Assembly: GCA_044228245.1 (NCBI GenBank)
Contig: JBGAVG010000005.1
Location: 124,001-188,000, forward strand
Origin: Methylotenera_A sp044228245
Lineage (GTDB): Bacteria > Pseudomonadota > Gammaproteobacteria > Burkholderiales > Methylophilaceae
DNA length: 64,000 bases
Direction: 5' to 3'
Under the pieces are notes generated by a model. That model made no database searches. It saw nothing but the letters and a program-made list of their open reading frames with translations, and was not told the origin of the DNA. Positions 61,996 through 64,000 of this stretch are shown in pieces; position 1 is the stretch's first letter; every line of letters begins with the position of its first letter. A program made the position numbers and the translations under genes.

Positions 61996-63903
61996 TTAAC
62001 CCTTGGCTTCAACTTCTGCTTTCAATCGAGCGATCAGCTCGCTTACTGGCATAGAACCCAGGTCTTCACCTTTTCTGGTACGCACGGCCACATGTCCAGC
62101 CTGCATTTCACGCTCACCCGCCACAAGCAGATAAGGCATTTTTTGCATGCTATGTTCGCGTATTTTATAGGTAATCTTCTCATTTCTCAAGTCAAAATCG
62201 CATCTGATGCCATTTTTCTTCAAATTTTCAACCACTTGCATCACATAATCGGCCTGATTGTCAGAAATATTCAACACCATCGCCTGCACGGGCGCCAGCC
62301 AAAGCGGCATCGCACCGGCGTAGTGTTCAATCAAAATCCCTAAAAAACGCTCCATCGAGCCGACAATGGCACGGTGCAGCATGACTGGTCTTTTTCTAGA
62401 ATTATCTTCAGCCACATATTCTGCGCCCAGGCGTTCCGGCAAGTTCGGGTCGAGCTGTATGGTGCCACATTGCCACAAACGGCCGAGCGAATCTTTGAGC
62501 GTAAATTCAATTTTCGGTCCGTAGAATGCGCCTTCGCCCGGTTGATACTCGAACTCCAGGTTGTTGATTTTAAGCGCATTCGCAAGTGAAGTCTCCGCTC
62601 TATCCCAATCTGCGTCTGTGCCAATGCGCTTTTCCGGGCGGGTCGATAATTTCACCAGCACATCTTCAAAACCAAAATCACTATACACTTTGTAAAGCAT
62701 TTTAATGAAATCGGCCACTTCCGCTTCCACTTGCTCTTCGGTACAGAAAATATGCGCGTCGTCCTGTGTAAAGCCGCGCACGCGCATCAAGCCGTGCAGC
62801 GCGCCGGATGGCTCATTGCGGTGGCAAGAGCCGAATTCAGCCAATCGCAACGGCAAATCACGGTAGCTATGTAAGGTGCTGTTAAAAATCTGTACATGGC
62901 CTGGGCAATTCATCGGCTTTACCGCGTAATCACGGTTTTCTGAAGCCGTGACAAACATGTTGTCGCGGTAGTTCTGCCAATGGCCGGACTTTTCCCATAA
63001 AGTCTTGTCCATCACGGTCGGCGTGCGCACTTCCTGATAATTGTAATCACGAAACATCTGGCGCATATATTGTTCCACTTCCTGCCAGATGCTCCAGCCG
63101 CGCGGATGCCAGAACACCATGCCGGGCGCATCGTCCTGCATATGGAAGTAATCAAGCTGCTTGCCGAGCTTGCGATGATCACGTTTTTCGGCTTCTTCCA
63201 GCTGGAATAAATACGCGTCCAGCTCTTCTTTGTTGCGCCAGGCCGTGCCATACACACGCTGCAGCATCTCGTTATTGCTATCGCCGCGCCAGTAGGCACC
63301 CGCCAGCTTCATGAGCTTGAACGCTTTTAGCTTACCGGTGCTCGGCACATGCGGACCGCGGCAAAGATCCGTAAAGCGGCCTTCTGTATAGAGCGAAACC
63401 TCTTCTCCAGCTGGAATGGAACCAATAATTTCGGCTTTGTAATCCTCACCAATGCTTTTGAAGTAAGCAATCGCCTCATCACGCGGCAATACTTGCCGTG
63501 TCACTGGCTCGTCTTTTTTAGCCAACTCCACCATCTTTTTTTCAATGAAGATTAAATCTTCCGGAGTAAAAGGCCTCACATAGGAAAAGTCGTAGTAAAA
63601 GCCATTTTCAATCACCGGGCCGATGGTTACTTGTGCATCAGGGAACAGCTCTTTTACCGCATACGCCAATAAATGTGCTGTCGAATGGCGAATAATCTCC
63701 AAGCCCTCAGGATTTTTATCGGTGACAATCGCCAAATCGCTATCCGATTCAATCAGATAACTGGTATCCACGAGCTTGCCATTCACCTTGCCCGCCAGCG
63801 CTGCCTTGGCAAGGCCCGCACCGATATTCATGGCGACATCGGCCACGGTAACCGGTGCATCAAAGCTGCGTTGAGAGCCGTCTGGCAAGCGAATTACAGG
63901 CAT
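61996..63903 (-). CDS. thrS: Threonyl-tRNA synthetase
   Basis: 635 residues. N-terminal TGS domain (1-61, MPVIRLPDGSQRSFDAPVTV), editing domain with HSTAHLLAYAVKELFP and the later SLYTEGRFTDLCRGPH. Catalytic core with zinc Cys in MNCPGHVQIF, motif 2 FGSCHRNEPSGALHGLMRVRGF, and a C-terminal anticodon domain (from about 530). First gene of the operon running through infC, rpmI, rplT, pheST, ihfA and merR. Confidence 0.97.
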   Translation of the reverse strand: MPVIRLPDGSQRSFDAPVTVADVAMNIGAGLAKAALAGKVNGKLVDTSYLIESDSDLAIVTDKNPEGLEIIRHSTAHLLAYAVKELFPDAQVTIGPVIENGFYYDFSYVRPFTPEDLIFIEKKMVELAKKDEPVTRQVLPRDEAIAYFKSIGEDYKAEIIGSIPAGEEVSLYTEGRFTDLCRGPHVPSTGKLKAFKLMKLAGAYWRGDSNNEMLQRVYGTAWRNKEELDAYLFQLEEAEKRDHRKLGKQLDYFHMQDDAPGMVFWHPRGWSIWQEVEQYMRQMFRDYNYQEVRTPTVMDKTLWEKSGHWQNYRDNMFVTASENRDYAVKPMNCPGHVQIFNSTLHSYRDLPLRLAEFGSCHRNEPSGALHGLMRVRGFTQDDAHIFCTEEQVEAEVADFIKMLYKVYSDFGFEDVLVKLSTRPEKRIGTDADWDRAETSLANALKINNLEFEYQPGEGAFYGPKIEFTLKDSLGRLWQCGTIQLDPNLPERLGAEYVAEDNSRKRPVMLHRAIVGSMERFLGILIEHYAGAMPLWLAPVQAMVLNISDNQADYVMQVVENLKKNGIRCDFDLRNEKITYKIREHSMQKMPYLLVAGEREMQAGHVAVRTRKGEDLGSMPVSELIARLKAEVEAKG

Positions 63904-63932
63904 GCTATATCCACATTCAAATAAAAATAATA

Positions 63933-63955
63933 AAAGCCGCTAGATTAACGGCTTT
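63933..63955 (-). terminator. Terminator between the edge tRNA and thrS
   Basis: AAAGCCG (63933-63939) pairs with CGGCTTT (63949-63955). On the minus strand the stem is followed by a U-rich tract (TTTTATTATTTTTATTTG). It would end the upstream tRNA transcript. Confidence 0.75.
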
Positions 63956-63967
63956 ACTTTCAACATT

Positions 63968-64000
63968 TGGTAGGCAGTAGCAGATTCGAACTGCTGACCT
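63968..64000 (-). tRNA. tRNA gene, 3' end only (isotype not visible)
   Basis: Encoded CCA at 63968-63970, acceptor 3' strand ACTGCCT, and T arm AGCAG-TTCGAAT-CTGCT. The anticodon lies outside the window, so the isotype cannot be read. Confidence 0.85.

Overview
The window reads as part of a Gram-negative betaproteobacterial chromosome. The signs are conserved gene orders (glyA-nrdR-ribD, and thrS-infC-rpmI-rplT-pheS-pheT-ihfA-merR), sigma-54/NtrC-type sites, an outer-membrane two-partner secretion pair and a TorF-type porin. A methylotroph-like member (Methylophilaceae) is my impression only; no methylotrophy marker lies in the window. I see no insertion sequence, prophage, CRISPR array or rRNA. 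Coding density is high and most intergenic gaps are under 200 bp.

Layout. 1-4.8 kb: 3' truncated pyrG, then a minus-strand operon mtnA / Tat-exported glycosidase-like protein / FucA-type class II aldolase, which looks like a methylthioribose-phosphate (DHAP) shunt. A cluster of three DnaA boxes precedes it. 5-9.1 kb: glyA-nrdR-hypothetical-ribD-tatD. 9.1-9.5 kb: a gap holding an NtrC-like site, a near-consensus sigma-54 promoter and an intrinsic terminator, which together predict a nitrogen-controlled RNA of about 55 nt. 9.5-12.6 kb: iscX, a DUF3307-type membrane protein, a phosphomannomutase, a retropepsin-like protease and a secreted EF-hand protein. 12.7-21.9 kb: pgm and a TpsB/TpsA secretion pair with a 1918-residue FHA-type exoprotein.

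22-54.8 kb is a large polyamine and amine nitrogen locus. One minus-strand run (puuD-puuA-spuC-potFGHI-gabD-puuC-gabT-gmaS-like) carries uptake and conversion of putrescine to succinate. A divergent MocR regulator, puuB and agmatinase follow, then a GSA-type aminotransferase. Next are dadA-alr-ridA with an Lrp regulator, a second transporter operon ydcSTUV-patD, and puuR facing a beta-alanine branch (omega-transaminase and mmsA). Together these convert agmatine, putrescine and probably spermidine to GABA and beta-alanine, and then to succinate and acetyl-CoA. Pyruvate-linked transamination makes alanine, which Alr and DadA can turn back to pyruvate plus ammonium.

54.8-64 kb: a TorF-type porin with upstream NtrC-like sites and a possible sigma-54 promoter, tRNA-Pro(GGG), and the translation operon thrS to merR, in which infC appears to use a rare AUA start. 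The window ends inside a tRNA gene.
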